Assembly (NCBI RefSeq): GCF_024138395.1
Contig: NZ_JAMYDU010000001.1
Span: forward strand, 620,001-684,000
Direction of reading: 5' to 3'
DNA length: 64,000 nucleotides
Source: Pseudomonas mandelii
GTDB taxonomy: Bacteria > Pseudomonadota > Gammaproteobacteria > Pseudomonadales > Pseudomonadaceae
Shown here in pieces: positions 44,886 through 55,314 of the stretch. The notes under the pieces were generated by a model. The model worked only from the letters and a program-made list of their open reading frames with translations, did no database searches and was not told where the DNA came from. Both the position numbers and the translations under genes were made by a program. How positions within the stretch are numbered: the stretch's first letter is position 1; every line of letters begins with the position of its first letter.

Positions 44886-45803
44886 ATGAGCAAGCGCATT
44901 AACTGGAGTGGCGTCTTCCCCGCGGTGACCACTCAATTCAACGATGACTTCACCATCAACCTGGAAAAAACCCATCAGGTGATTTCCAACGTGATCCGTG
45001 ACGGCGTATCGGGCCTGGTGGTGTGCGGTTCAGTGGGGGAAAACACCTCATTGACCGCCGAAGAAAAAATCGCCGTGACTGAAGTCGCGGTCGACGCCTC
45101 CCGGGGTCGCGTGCCAGTGATTTGCGGCGTGGCCGAGTTCACCAGCGTTGCAGCGGCCAAGGTCGCCAATGCCGTGCGCCGGGTCGGCGTCGACGGCGTG
45201 ATGCTGATGCCGGCGCTGGTCTACGGCTCCAAGCCGTTCGAGACCGCCGAGCACTACCGCTACGTGGCAAAAAACGCCGACGTACCGCTGATGGTCTACA
45301 ACAACCCGCCGATCTATAAAAACGACGTCACCCCGGACATCCTGATTTCCCTGGCCGATTGCGACAACGTGGTGTGCTTCAAGGATTCCTCCGGCGATAC
45401 CCGCCGCTTCATTGATGTGCGCAATGAAGTCGGCGACCGTTTCGTGCTGTTCGCAGGTTTGGACGACGTGGTGCTGGAAAGCATCGCGGTGGGTGCCGAA
45501 GGCTGGGTCTCGGGCATGTCCAACGTGTTCCCCAAAGAGGGCGAAACCATCTTCCGCCTGGCCAAGGCCGGTCGCTTCGCCGAAGCCATGCCGATCTACG
45601 AATGGCTGATGCCGATCCTGCATCTGGATGCCCGTGCCGACCTGGTGCAGTGCATCAAGCTTTGCGAAGCCATCGCCGGTCGCGGCAGCGCGCTGACCCG
45701 TCCTCCCCGCCTGGCACTGCCAGAAGCCGATCGGGTGTTCGTCGAGCAGATCATGGCCAAGGCCCTGGCTAACCGTCCGGAGTTGCCAGACGTCGGTCTC
45801 TGA
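44886..45803 (+). CDS. 1-Pyrroline-4-hydroxy-2-carboxylate deaminase (DHDPS/NAL family)
   Basis: The 305-residue TIM-barrel lyase has the family motifs [17 protein letters not shown], the Tyr138 region LMVYNNPP and the Schiff-base Lys166 in [10 protein letters not shown]. In hydroxyproline clusters this family deaminates 1-pyrroline-4-hydroxy-2-carboxylate to alpha-ketoglutarate semialdehyde, and the adjacent semialdehyde dehydrogenase supports that assignment over dihydrodipicolinate synthase. CGGAGG precedes the ATG by six bases. A hairpin terminator follows the stop. Confidence 0.93.
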   Translation: MSKRINWSGVFPAVTTQFNDDFTINLEKTHQVISNVIRDGVSGLVVCGSVGENTSLTAEEKIAVTEVAVDASRGRVPVICGVAEFTSVAAAKVANAVRRVGVDGVMLMPALVYGSKPFETAEHYRYVAKNADVPLMVYNNPPIYKNDVTPDILISLADCDNVVCFKDSSGDTRRFIDVRNEVGDRFVLFAGLDDVVLESIAVGAEGWVSGMSNVFPKEGETIFRLAKAGRFAEAMPIYEWLMPILHLDARADLVQCIKLCEAIAGRGSALTRPPRLALPEADRVFVEQIMAKALANRPELPDVGL

Positions 45804-45809
45804 GTGATT

Positions 45810-45851
45810 GCCGGGCGGGTCTTTGCGGACCCGGCCCGGCTGCCTGTTTTT
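45810..45851 (+). terminator. Rho-independent terminator after the deaminase gene
   Basis: Stem GCCGGGCGGGTC and GACCCGGCCCGGC (one bulge) with loop TTTGCG, followed six bases later by TTTTT. It lies between the deaminase and the MFS gene, so the latter may depend partly on read-through. Confidence 0.78.
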
Positions 45852-45874
45852 GCGCCTCTACAGGAAACGCCAGC

Positions 45875-47269
45875 ATGTCCAATCTTCTACACACGCAAAG
45901 CGCAACCACCCCCTCGGGACTCAAACGCGTAGTGGCCGCCGCCATGGCGGGCACCGTTGCCGAGTGGTACGAATTCTTTCTCTACGGCACCGCCTCCGCA
46001 CTGGTCTTCGGCCAGTTGTTCTTCCGCCAGACCGACAGCCCCATCGACGGCATCATCGCCGCCTTCGCCTTGTACGCGGTCGGCTTTCTCGCCCGTCCAT
46101 TGGGCGGTCTGGTGTTCGGTCACTACGGTGACAAGTTCGGCCGCAAACGCCTGCTGCAACTGAGCCTGGTGGTGGTCGGCATCACCACTTTTCTGATGGG
46201 CTGCCTGCCTGGCTTCGACCAGATCGGCTATGCCGCGCCGGTGTTATTGGTGTTGCTGCGGCTGATACAGGGCTTTGCCTTTGGCGGTGAATGGGGCGGC
46301 GCGATTTTGCTGGTGTCCGAACACTGCCCGGACAATCGCCGCGGCTTCTGGGCCAGTTGGCCGCAAGCTGGGGTGCCGGCGGGCAACCTGCTGGCCACGG
46401 TCGCGCTGTTGCTGTTGTCGTCGAACCTGTCGGAGGAACAATTCCTCGCCTGGGGCTGGCGCGTGGCGTTCTGGTTCTCGGCGGTGGTGGTGCTGATCGG
46501 CTACTGGATTCGCACCAGCGTCGATGACGCGCCGATCTTCAAAGAAGCCCAGGCCCGTCAGGCACAGACCAAGCAGCAACAGTTGGGTGTGGTCGAAGTG
46601 CTGCGTCATCACTGGCGCGCTGTGCTGGTCGGCATCGGCGCACGCTTTGCCGAGAACATCCTCTATTACACCGTGGTCACCTTTTCGATCACCTACCTGA
46701 AACTGGTGGTGCACAAGGACACCTCGGAAATTCTGCTGCTGATGTTCGGCGCGCACTTGGTGCACTTCTTCCTGATTCCGTTGATGGGGTATTTGTCGGA
46801 TATCGTCGGGCGCAAACCGATCTACCTGACCGGTGCAGTGCTCACCGCGTTCTGGGGCTTTGTCGGTTTCCCGATGATGGACACCGGCAACAACTGGCTG
46901 ATCATGGCGGCGATCATTCTGGGCCTGGGCATCGAGTCGATGACCTATGCGCCCTACTCGGCGCTGATGGCCGAAATGTTCCCGACCCATGTGCGCTATA
47001 CCGCACTTTCACTGTGCTATCAGGTGGCGCCGATCTTCGCCGGTTCCCTGGCACCGCTGATCGCCATCACGCTGCTCAACAAATATCAAAGCTCGACACC
47101 CATCGCCTGGTACCTGGTGGGCGCCGCGTTGATCTCCATCGTCGCCGTCGGCCTGACCCGGGAAACCCGTGGCAAGTCGTTGCATCAGGTGGATGCGGAA
47201 TCTGCTGCGCGGATTGCAGCGCTGGATAGCGCCGAACCCGCCATGGCGCGTCGGGGTTCGTTGATTTGA
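45875..47269 (+). CDS. MHS-family MFS transporter, probable hydroxyproline permease
   Basis: A 464-residue proton symporter with about 12 helices. Helix 1 holds [19 protein letters not shown], loop 2-3 [19 protein letters not shown] and helix 4 [20 protein letters not shown], the metabolite:H+ symporter hallmarks (ProP/ShiA-like). The position between deaminase and semialdehyde dehydrogenase genes suggests uptake of hydroxyproline or a pathway intermediate; substrate not proven. Confidence 0.92.
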   Translation: MSNLLHTQSATTPSGLKRVVAAAMAGTVAEWYEFFLYGTASALVFGQLFFRQTDSPIDGIIAAFALYAVGFLARPLGGLVFGHYGDKFGRKRLLQLSLVVVGITTFLMGCLPGFDQIGYAAPVLLVLLRLIQGFAFGGEWGGAILLVSEHCPDNRRGFWASWPQAGVPAGNLLATVALLLLSSNLSEEQFLAWGWRVAFWFSAVVVLIGYWIRTSVDDAPIFKEAQARQAQTKQQQLGVVEVLRHHWRAVLVGIGARFAENILYYTVVTFSITYLKLVVHKDTSEILLLMFGAHLVHFFLIPLMGYLSDIVGRKPIYLTGAVLTAFWGFVGFPMMDTGNNWLIMAAIILGLGIESMTYAPYSALMAEMFPTHVRYTALSLCYQVAPIFAGSLAPLIAITLLNKYQSSTPIAWYLVGAALISIVAVGLTRETRGKSLHQVDAESAARIAALDSAEPAMARRGSLI

Positions 47270-47277
47270 GCCTTGTA

Positions 47278-47373
47278 CCTGTAGGAGCGAGGCTTGCCCG
47301 CGAAGGGGGTCGGACATTCAACATTGATGTCGTCTGACACACCGCCTTCGCGGGCAAGCCTCGCTCCTACAGG
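47278..47373. repeat. REPIN upstream of aldehyde dehydrogenase
   Basis: Arms CCTGTAGGAGCGAGGCTTGC and the reverse complement surround a spacer that contains ACATTCAACATTGATGTCG. The spacer is almost the same as that of the REPIN at 48992-49087, so the two copies bracket the aldehyde dehydrogenase gene. Confidence 0.9.
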
Positions 47374-47399
47374 TCCCCTTTTTTGACAGGAGTTTTTCG

Positions 47400-48980
47400 A
47401 TGTCCCAGATCATCGGCCACAACTACATCGGCGGCGCCCGCAGCGCCGCCGGGAGCATCACCCTGCACAGCCACGACGCCAGCACCGGTGAAGCACTGCC
47501 CTTCTCTTTCATGCAAGCCACCGTGGAAGAAGTGGACGCCGCCGCCCAAGCTGCGGTGGCAGCCTACCCGGCTTTCCGCAATCTGCCGGCAACTCGCCGT
47601 GCAGAATTTCTTGAAGCGATCGCCACGCAACTGGATGCGCTGGATGATGAATTTGTCGCTCTGCTCACCCGCGAAACCGCGCTGCCGATCGGGCGCATTC
47701 AAGGCGAACGCAGTCGTACCAGCAACCAAATGCGCCTGTTCCCTCAGGTTCTACGCCGGGGCGATTTTTATGGTGCGCGCATCGATCGTGCCTTATCCGA
47801 ACGGCTGCCACTGCCACGGGTCGACCTGCGCCAATACCGGATCGGCGTCGGTCCGGTGGCTGTATTCGGCGCCAGTAATTTCCCGCTGGCCTTTTCCACT
47901 GCCGGCGGTGACACCGCTGCCGCTCTGGCCGCTGGTTGCCCGGTGGTGTTCAAGGCCCACAGCGGACACATGGCGACCGCCGAACGCGTGGCCGATGCAA
48001 TCATCCGCGCCGCCGAGCAAACCGATATGCCCAAAGGTGTGTTCAACATGATCTACGGCGCAGGCGTCGGTGAAGCGCTGGTCAAGCATCCGGCGATCCA
48101 GGCCGTCGGTTTCACTGGCTCGCTAAAGGGCGGTCGCGCCCTCTGTGACATGGCCGCCGCACGGCCACAACCGATTCCGGTGTTCGCCGAAATGAGCAGC
48201 ATCAACCCGGTGCTGGTATTGCCGGAAGCCCTGCTCGTGCGTGGTGAGAAAATCGCCGGTGAACTGATGGCGTCGGTGGTCCAGGGTTGCGGTCAGTTCT
48301 GTACCAATCCGGGGTTGGTGCTCGGTATTCGCTCACCCCACTTCAGCGCTTTCACCGCACGGCTCAGTGCCTTGATGGCCGAACAGCCGGCGCAAACCAT
48401 GCTCAACGCCGGCACCCTCGGCAGCTACGAAAAAGGCGTGCAGGCGTTGCTCGACCATCCGGGAATAACTCGCTTGGCGGGCCAGGATCAGCACGGCAAT
48501 CAAGCGCGGCCGCAACTGTTCAAGGCCGACGTCAGTCTGCTGCTCAAGGGTAATCCGCTGTTGCAGGAAGAAGTGTTCGGCCCGACCACAATCGTCGTCG
48601 AAGTCGCCGACAAGGCCGAGTTGGGACAAGCGCTGAACAGTTTGCACGGCCAGCTCACCGCCACGTTGATTGGCGAAGCACAGGACCTGAAGGACCACGC
48701 CGATCTGCTGGTACTGCTGGAACAAAAGGTCGGCCGGGTGCTGTTCAACGGCTACCCCACCGGTGTTGAAGTCTGCGATGCCATGGTGCATGGCGGACCC
48801 TATCCGGCGACCTCCGACGCCCGTGGCACTTCGGTCGGCAGCCTGGCCATCGAGCGCTTCCTGCGCCCGGTGTGCTACCAGAACTGCCCGGACGACTTGC
48901 TGCCCGACGCCCTTAAAAACGCCAACCCGCTGGGCATTGCGCGACTGGTTGACGGCATCAGCCACCGCGAACCGGTTTAA
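47400..48980 (+). CDS. Alpha-ketoglutarate semialdehyde dehydrogenase (NADP+)
   Basis: The 526-residue aldehyde dehydrogenase has the catalytic Cys301 in QGCGQFCTNPGLVLG, the general-base Glu264 in VFAEMSSINP and the cofactor region GPVAVFGASNFPLAFSTAGG. The long form with QFCTNPG is typical of 2,5-dioxovalerate/alpha-ketoglutarate semialdehyde dehydrogenases, the last step from hydroxyproline (and sugar acids) to 2-oxoglutarate. AGGAG precedes the ATG. Confidence 0.94.
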   Translation: MSQIIGHNYIGGARSAAGSITLHSHDASTGEALPFSFMQATVEEVDAAAQAAVAAYPAFRNLPATRRAEFLEAIATQLDALDDEFVALLTRETALPIGRIQGERSRTSNQMRLFPQVLRRGDFYGARIDRALSERLPLPRVDLRQYRIGVGPVAVFGASNFPLAFSTAGGDTAAALAAGCPVVFKAHSGHMATAERVADAIIRAAEQTDMPKGVFNMIYGAGVGEALVKHPAIQAVGFTGSLKGGRALCDMAAARPQPIPVFAEMSSINPVLVLPEALLVRGEKIAGELMASVVQGCGQFCTNPGLVLGIRSPHFSAFTARLSALMAEQPAQTMLNAGTLGSYEKGVQALLDHPGITRLAGQDQHGNQARPQLFKADVSLLLKGNPLLQEEVFGPTTIVVEVADKAELGQALNSLHGQLTATLIGEAQDLKDHADLLVLLEQKVGRVLFNGYPTGVEVCDAMVHGGPYPATSDARGTSVGSLAIERFLRPVCYQNCPDDLLPDALKNANPLGIARLVDGISHREPV

Positions 48981-48991
48981 CACCACGACCT

Positions 48992-49087
48992 CCTGTAGGA
49001 GCGAGGCTTGCCCGCGAATGGGGCCTGACATTCAGCATTGATGTCGCCTGACACAACGCCTTCGCGGGCAAGCCTCGCTCCCACAGG
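48992..49087. repeat. REPIN downstream of aldehyde dehydrogenase, convergent with the reductase gene
   Basis: Same arms as at 47278 and a nearly identical spacer (ACATTCAGCATTGATGTCG). It lies between convergent genes and may serve as a bidirectional terminator. Confidence 0.9.
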
Positions 49088-49100
49088 ATTTTCATCGCAT

Positions 49101-50108
49101 TCAAGCCAGCAGTGCTTTCAGGTCGTTGTACAGCGCCTCGGGAATCTGCACCCCCTCCACCACGCTGCGCGCCCGCGCCGCATAACGCCGTTGCGACGGC
49201 AAGCGTGCACCCTGCCCTTCAATGCCCTGAAACAACACTTCGGCCCGGGTCAAATGCTCCTCGGTGGCCGCCCCCAGAAAACGTCGCGGATCCAGCGCGA
49301 TGATCAACTCGCCATGGTACGGCGACGACTTGCTGCCCGCGTCATAGGCCAGCGATTCGGCACTGGTCAAATCACCGATCAAAGGCCCGGCGATCAACTC
49401 CACCATCGCCGCCAGCGCCGAGCCCTTGTGCCCACCGAACGTCAGCATCGCGCCGCTGTCGAGCACCACATTGGCATCGGTACTCGGCCGGCCTTCAGCG
49501 TCCACGCCCCAACCCTCGGGAATCGCCTTGCCAGCACGCCGATGCAACTCGATATCGCCACGGGCAATCGCACTGGTGGCAAAGTCGAACACAAACGGAT
49601 CCTGCCCCGCCCGCGGCCAGCCAAAGGCTATGGGATTGGTGCCGAACACTGGCACACGCCCCCCGGCTGGTGCCACCCAGGCATGACTCGGATTACACGC
49701 CAGCGCCACCAAACCAACGGCGGTCAACTGCTCGATCTCCACCCACAGCGCCGAGAAATGCACACAGCGATTGATCGCCAACGCCGCAATCCCGTTCGCC
49801 CGGGTTTTCTCCGTCAGCAACCCAAGCCCCGCCTGAAACGCCAATTGCGAGAAACCACCCGCGGCATCCACCCGCACGATCGACGGCGCCTGGTCGATCA
49901 CCTGCGGCTCGACATCGGCCGACACCTTGCCGGCTTGCAGGGAGTTCACGCAGCCCAGAATCCGGTACAAACCGTGGGAGGCACAGCCATCGCGCTCGCC
50001 GGCGATCACCGTCGCCGCCACCGCTTGCGCATGGGCCAGATTAAAACCGTTGTGCAACAGGATCGATTCGGCCAGTTCACGGGCTTCGATCAGGGTCAGT
50101 CGGATCAT
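49101..50108 (-). CDS. Ldh-family oxidoreductase, probable 1-pyrroline-2-carboxylate reductase
   Basis: The 335-residue NAD(P)H-dependent enzyme belongs to the malate/L-lactate/ureidoglycolate (Ldh_2) fold: ARELAESILLHNGFNLAHAQ, HGLYRILGCVNSLQAGK and the family His in INRCVHFSALWVE, then FGGHKGSALAAMVELIAGPL. DpkA-type members reduce 1-pyrroline- or 1-piperideine-2-carboxylate to L-proline or L-pipecolate, the expected second step after the aconitase-X dehydratase. ATG 50108 with AGGAG six bases upstream is preferred to an in-frame start at 50150. It is transcribed opposite to the rest of the cluster. Confidence 0.88.
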   Translation of the reverse strand: MIRLTLIEARELAESILLHNGFNLAHAQAVAATVIAGERDGCASHGLYRILGCVNSLQAGKVSADVEPQVIDQAPSIVRVDAAGGFSQLAFQAGLGLLTEKTRANGIAALAINRCVHFSALWVEIEQLTAVGLVALACNPSHAWVAPAGGRVPVFGTNPIAFGWPRAGQDPFVFDFATSAIARGDIELHRRAGKAIPEGWGVDAEGRPSTDANVVLDSGAMLTFGGHKGSALAAMVELIAGPLIGDLTSAESLAYDAGSKSSPYHGELIIALDPRRFLGAATEEHLTRAEVLFQGIEGQGARLPSQRRYAARARSVVEGVQIPEALYNDLKALLA

Positions 50109-50260
50109 GCTTATCTCCTTGGACAGACCATCGAGACTGGGCCATTCCAAGGCTCACGGCTTGATCGCTTTAGGTCGGGTTGATGACGAATTCGGCATAT
50201 CGTTGAAAAGGGTCGCCGTTGTATGGCCGCACCACTCGTCGGCAGACGCAACGCGATCAA

Positions 50261-50321
50261 TTGACATCGATGAGTGTCTGGGCAATTATTATTACATCGC
50301 ATACGATACAAACGTATGCGA
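50261..50321 (+). promoter_or_regulatory. ohr promoter with inverted pair of TCGCATACGA operators
   Basis: A TTGACA (50261) is followed by an AT-rich -10 region near 50285-50292. Downstream lie TCGCATACGA (50297-50306) and its inverted partner CGTATGCGA (50313-50321), six bases apart. This arrangement fits repression of ohr, most simply by the linked MarR/OhrR-type protein. Confidence 0.6.
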
Positions 50322-50361
50322 CACATAAATCACATCTTTTGAAACGTTGAGGATCCACCCC

Positions 50362-50814
50362 ATGAGCAAGATCGAAAAAGTACTGGCCACCGGCAAAACT
50401 CACACCACCGTCAGCGCTGCGGGCAACACTTCGCGGGGCCATAACGGCAGCCTCGACATCCAGCTCTCGTCGCCTGGAAACGCGAAACTGGCGCACGAGT
50501 TCAAAGCCATTGCACCGCACCCAACCGCAGAGCAGCTGTTCGCCGGCGCATGGTCGGCCTGCTACACCGCGGCCGTCGGGCTGGTGGCCAATGAAATGAA
50601 CGTGGTGCTGCCGTCTGATCTGTCCGTCGACATCGAAGTCGATCTGGGTCAGACCGGCTCGGCGTACTTCCTCCAGGCTCGATTGACTCTGCGGGTGCCG
50701 GGACTGACACATGAAGTCGCGACGACGCTGGCACACACTGCAGATCAAATCTGCCCGTACTCGAAAGCGACGCGGGGTAACATTGATGTGGCCCTGAACG
50801 TCCTCACGGCGTGA
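50362..50814 (+). CDS. ohr: Organic hydroperoxide resistance protein (Ohr/OsmC family)
   Basis: The 150-residue thiol peroxidase-like protein carries the two redox cysteines, Cys67 in AGAWSACYTAAVGL and Cys131 in TADQICPYSKATRGNIDV; the ICPYSKATRGN block is characteristic of Ohr rather than OsmC. It starts KIEKVLATGKTHTTV, somewhat different from typical Ohr, but PTAEQLFAGAWSAC is standard. It reduces organic and lipid hydroperoxides. GAGG precedes the ATG. The MarR-type regulator gene follows after 192 bases. Confidence 0.93.
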   Translation: MSKIEKVLATGKTHTTVSAAGNTSRGHNGSLDIQLSSPGNAKLAHEFKAIAPHPTAEQLFAGAWSACYTAAVGLVANEMNVVLPSDLSVDIEVDLGQTGSAYFLQARLTLRVPGLTHEVATTLAHTADQICPYSKATRGNIDVALNVLTA

Positions 50815-50849
50815 CGCATCGCGATTGGCCTTTTTTTTCCCTTAATATA

Positions 50850-50957
50850 TCGTATACGCTTTAAGCGCATACGAATCACATCCGTACGGCCGGTTCGACG
50901 CACTGCCGAATCGGCCACCGTCGACAATCAGAGCTGTTCCGACACAATCGCATACGC
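50850..50957. promoter_or_regulatory. Operator-like palindromes upstream of ohrR
   Basis: An inverted pair, TCGTATACGC (50850-50859) and GCGCATACGA (50865-50874), with a five-base centre, and a further TCGCATACGC (50948-50957) lie in the ohr-ohrR gap. They share the TCG(C/T)ATACG core with the ohr promoter, so autoregulation of the MarR-type gene is likely. Confidence 0.6.
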
Positions 50958-51006
50958 GGTATATTTTGCCTTTGCGAGCCTTCAATTTTGGCCAACGAGG
51001 AAGCAC

Positions 51007-51462
51007 ATGAAACCCACCGACAAGACGGCTCCCGCCAAGCTCTCCGACTTTCTGTGTTTTGCGGTCTATTCCACGAACCTGGCCTTCGGCAAAGCCTACA
51101 AGCCGATACTCGAGCAGCTGGGGCTCACCTATACGCAATTCATCACCATCGTTGCGCTATGGGAGGAAGACCATCAAACCGTGGGCAGCCTGGGCGAAAA
51201 GCTGTTTCTCGAATCGAACACCCTCACACCGATCCTGAAGAAGCTGGAAGCGATGGGCTATCTACAGAGGCAGCGTGATCCCGAGGACGAGCGGCAGGTG
51301 CGCATCAGCCTGACGAAAAGCGGTCGACAACTGCGCGAAGGCCGCCCCGAAATGGGCCTCTCCGACGCAACTGGCCTGACACCGGACGAATTCATGCACC
51401 TGCAGAGCGCGGTCGTGAAGCTGCGCAACAACCTCATCAAATCGACGAAAGCCGGGGAGTGA
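51007..51462 (+). CDS. ohrR: MarR-family peroxide-sensing repressor (OhrR-like)
   Basis: The 151-residue winged-helix protein has the OhrR start LSDFLCFAVYSTNLAFGKAY with the reactive Cys17, then LTYTQFITIVALWEEDHQTV and the wing RQRDPEDERQVRISLTKSG. No second cysteine is seen in the C-terminal half, so it looks like a one-Cys type that would react with a small thiol after oxidation. GAGGAAG precedes the ATG. Expected target is ohr. Confidence 0.92.
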   Translation: MKPTDKTAPAKLSDFLCFAVYSTNLAFGKAYKPILEQLGLTYTQFITIVALWEEDHQTVGSLGEKLFLESNTLTPILKKLEAMGYLQRQRDPEDERQVRISLTKSGRQLREGRPEMGLSDATGLTPDEFMHLQSAVVKLRNNLIKSTKAGE

Positions 51463-51555
51463 GTGTTGACTGAGCGGTTTTTTACATCGGCCAAACGCGC
51501 AGAAACACGGCCCGAACTCTCTGACACACCACCAAACTCAGGGCAAATCGGACCA

Positions 51556-51812
51556 TGTAGGAGCCAGGCTTGCCCTAATGCCCGTCAGTTAAGCAATTTC
51601 AGCCGCGACGCACTCTTTGTAGCAGCTGGCGAAGCCTGCGTTCGGCTGCGCAGCAGTCGTAAACCCTAAATACACAGTGGGCCTGACGGACCGCAGTGCC
51701 TGATTTTACGACTGCTACGCAGCCGAACGCAGGCTTCGCCAGCTGCTACAGATCGCATTACGGCTTGACTGGCAGGCATTAAGGCTTGCCGGCCGGTTCC
51801 TCAGGATGGAAG
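51556..51812. repeat. Nested REP-type inverted repeats between ohrR and acyl-CoA ligase gene
   Basis: The inner pair at 51618-51750 has arms beginning TGTAGCAGCTGGCGAAGCCT and about 45 bases long around a 40-base spacer. It is enclosed by an imperfect outer pair (51556-51597 and 51764-51812) that contains GGAGCCAGGCTTGCC and AATGCCCGTCAGTTAAGC. One element seems to sit inside another. The whole 51463-51860 gap holds no gene. Confidence 0.8.
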
Positions 51813-51860
51813 ACCTCGCAATGAGTGCTCAGGGTCGACGTAGTATCCACCGCACCTTTT

Positions 51861-53504
51861 TCACCCCAATTCGCTTTCCCGAATCAGCTTCTTATTAATC
51901 TTCCCGACACTGGTTTTAGGAATCTCCGCGACGAATTTGAACTGCTTGGGGATCGCCCATTTGTTGATGCGGCCACGCTCGACAAACCCTTGCAGGTGCG
52001 CCTCGAGGATCTTGTTGTCGAGATACTGCCCAGGCTCGCACACCACCAGCGCCATCGGCCGTTCGCCCCATTGCTCATCGGCAATGCCCACGACCGCGAC
52101 CGACATCACCGCCGCGTGTTCGCTGATCAGGCTTTCCAGCTCAAGAGAGCTGATCCACTCCCCGCCCGTCTTGATGACATCCTTGATTCGATCTTTGATT
52201 TCCACTCCTCCCAAGGCGTCGATGGAGGCCAAATCGCCGGTGTGCATCCAGCCGTTGTGCCAAAGCTCGGCACCCTTTTCGGGTTCCTTCAAATAGCCTT
52301 GAGTCAGCCAGGGTGCGCGCACCACGATCTCGCCCAGAGACTCGCCGTCATGGGCAACGTCATTGCCATTGGCATCGATGATTTTCAGATCGACCATCGG
52401 CACCGGCGTGCCAGTCTTGATGCGGGTGGCCAGTTGGGCTTGCGTGGATTGTTCGAGGTCTTCATCACGCAGGTACGTCAGGCACAGCAATGGGCAGGTT
52501 TCCGACATGCCGTAACCGCTGTGCACCTGAATACCTTTGGCGCTCGCTTCGCTGGCAATGCCCAGCGTCAGTGCGCTGCCACCCAAGAGCATTTTCCAGC
52601 CATCAAAACGGGTCTGTGCCGCTTCCTCGCAGCTCAGGATCATTTGCAAAATGGTCGGCACGCAATGGGAAAAAGTGACCTTTTCCTCGCGGTACAACCT
52701 GACCAGGCTATTGGGTTCGTAGCGGCCGGGGTACACCTGTTTGAGCCCCATCAGGGTGGCGACATAAGGCACACCCCAGGCATGCACGTGAAACATCGGC
52801 GTGATGGGCATGTACACATCATCGGAACGCAGCAACGGCAGGCCTTGATAGACGCCCAAAGTGCCCACGGCATTCAAGGTGTGCAGGACCAATTGGCGGT
52901 GAGTGAAATACACGCCTTTAGGGTCGCCAGTAGTGCCCGTGGTGTAGAAAAGGGTCGCCACCGAGTTTTCATCGAAATCGGGAAAGTCGTACTGGTCTAC
53001 GGCCCTGGACAACAGGTTTTCATATTCCCCCAGCACCGGTAACCACGTATCGATTGCTGTGTCGTCCGTGAGCTGCAGGTAACCTTTGACGGTTTCAAGC
53101 CGGCCCTGAATCTGTTCAACCAGCGGCAGGAAATCATCATGCACCAGCACCAGATTGTCCTCGGCATGGTTCATGGTGAAGAGCACCTGATCCGGCGAAA
53201 GACGAATGTTCACGGTATGCAGCACCGCACCGATCATCGGTACGGCAAAGAAGCATTCCAGGTAGCGATGGCTGTCCCAGTCGAGCATCGCCACGGTATC
53301 CCCGGCCTTGACGCCGGCAGCGGTCAAGGCGTTGGCCAGCTTGCGGATCCGCTGATTGAGGGTCTGGTAGTTGTAGCGCAGTTTGTCGGCGTAGACGATT
53401 TCCCGGCCCGGTTCGTAGCGCACGCCGGACAGCAACAATTGCTTGATCAGCAAGGGATAGGCATAGGCGCCATCGGCGGGCGGAATTATTTTTGTCGCCA
53501 TCAT
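51861..53504 (-). CDS. Acyl-CoA ligase (AMP-binding, fatty-acid type)
   Basis: The 547-residue enzyme has the adenylate P-loop ATLFYTTGTTGDPKGVYFTH, the A5 motif SGYGMSETCPLL and the C-terminal WLTQGYLKEPEKGAELWHNG and IKDVIKTGGEWISSLELESL motifs of medium/long-chain acyl-CoA ligases. It lies 24 bases after the acyl-CoA dehydrogenase gene, ending the minus-strand operon. It would activate a carboxylic acid as its CoA thioester; chain type unknown. Confidence 0.92.
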   Translation of the reverse strand: MMATKIIPPADGAYAYPLLIKQLLLSGVRYEPGREIVYADKLRYNYQTLNQRIRKLANALTAAGVKAGDTVAMLDWDSHRYLECFFAVPMIGAVLHTVNIRLSPDQVLFTMNHAEDNLVLVHDDFLPLVEQIQGRLETVKGYLQLTDDTAIDTWLPVLGEYENLLSRAVDQYDFPDFDENSVATLFYTTGTTGDPKGVYFTHRQLVLHTLNAVGTLGVYQGLPLLRSDDVYMPITPMFHVHAWGVPYVATLMGLKQVYPGRYEPNSLVRLYREEKVTFSHCVPTILQMILSCEEAAQTRFDGWKMLLGGSALTLGIASEASAKGIQVHSGYGMSETCPLLCLTYLRDEDLEQSTQAQLATRIKTGTPVPMVDLKIIDANGNDVAHDGESLGEIVVRAPWLTQGYLKEPEKGAELWHNGWMHTGDLASIDALGGVEIKDRIKDVIKTGGEWISSLELESLISEHAAVMSVAVVGIADEQWGERPMALVVCEPGQYLDNKILEAHLQGFVERGRINKWAIPKQFKFVAEIPKTSVGKINKKLIRESELG

Positions 53505-53528
53505 GGTTGGGGTTCCTTGTCCTTTCGA

Positions 53529-55307
<1,779 letters not shown>

Positions 55308-55314
55308 TGTTGGC

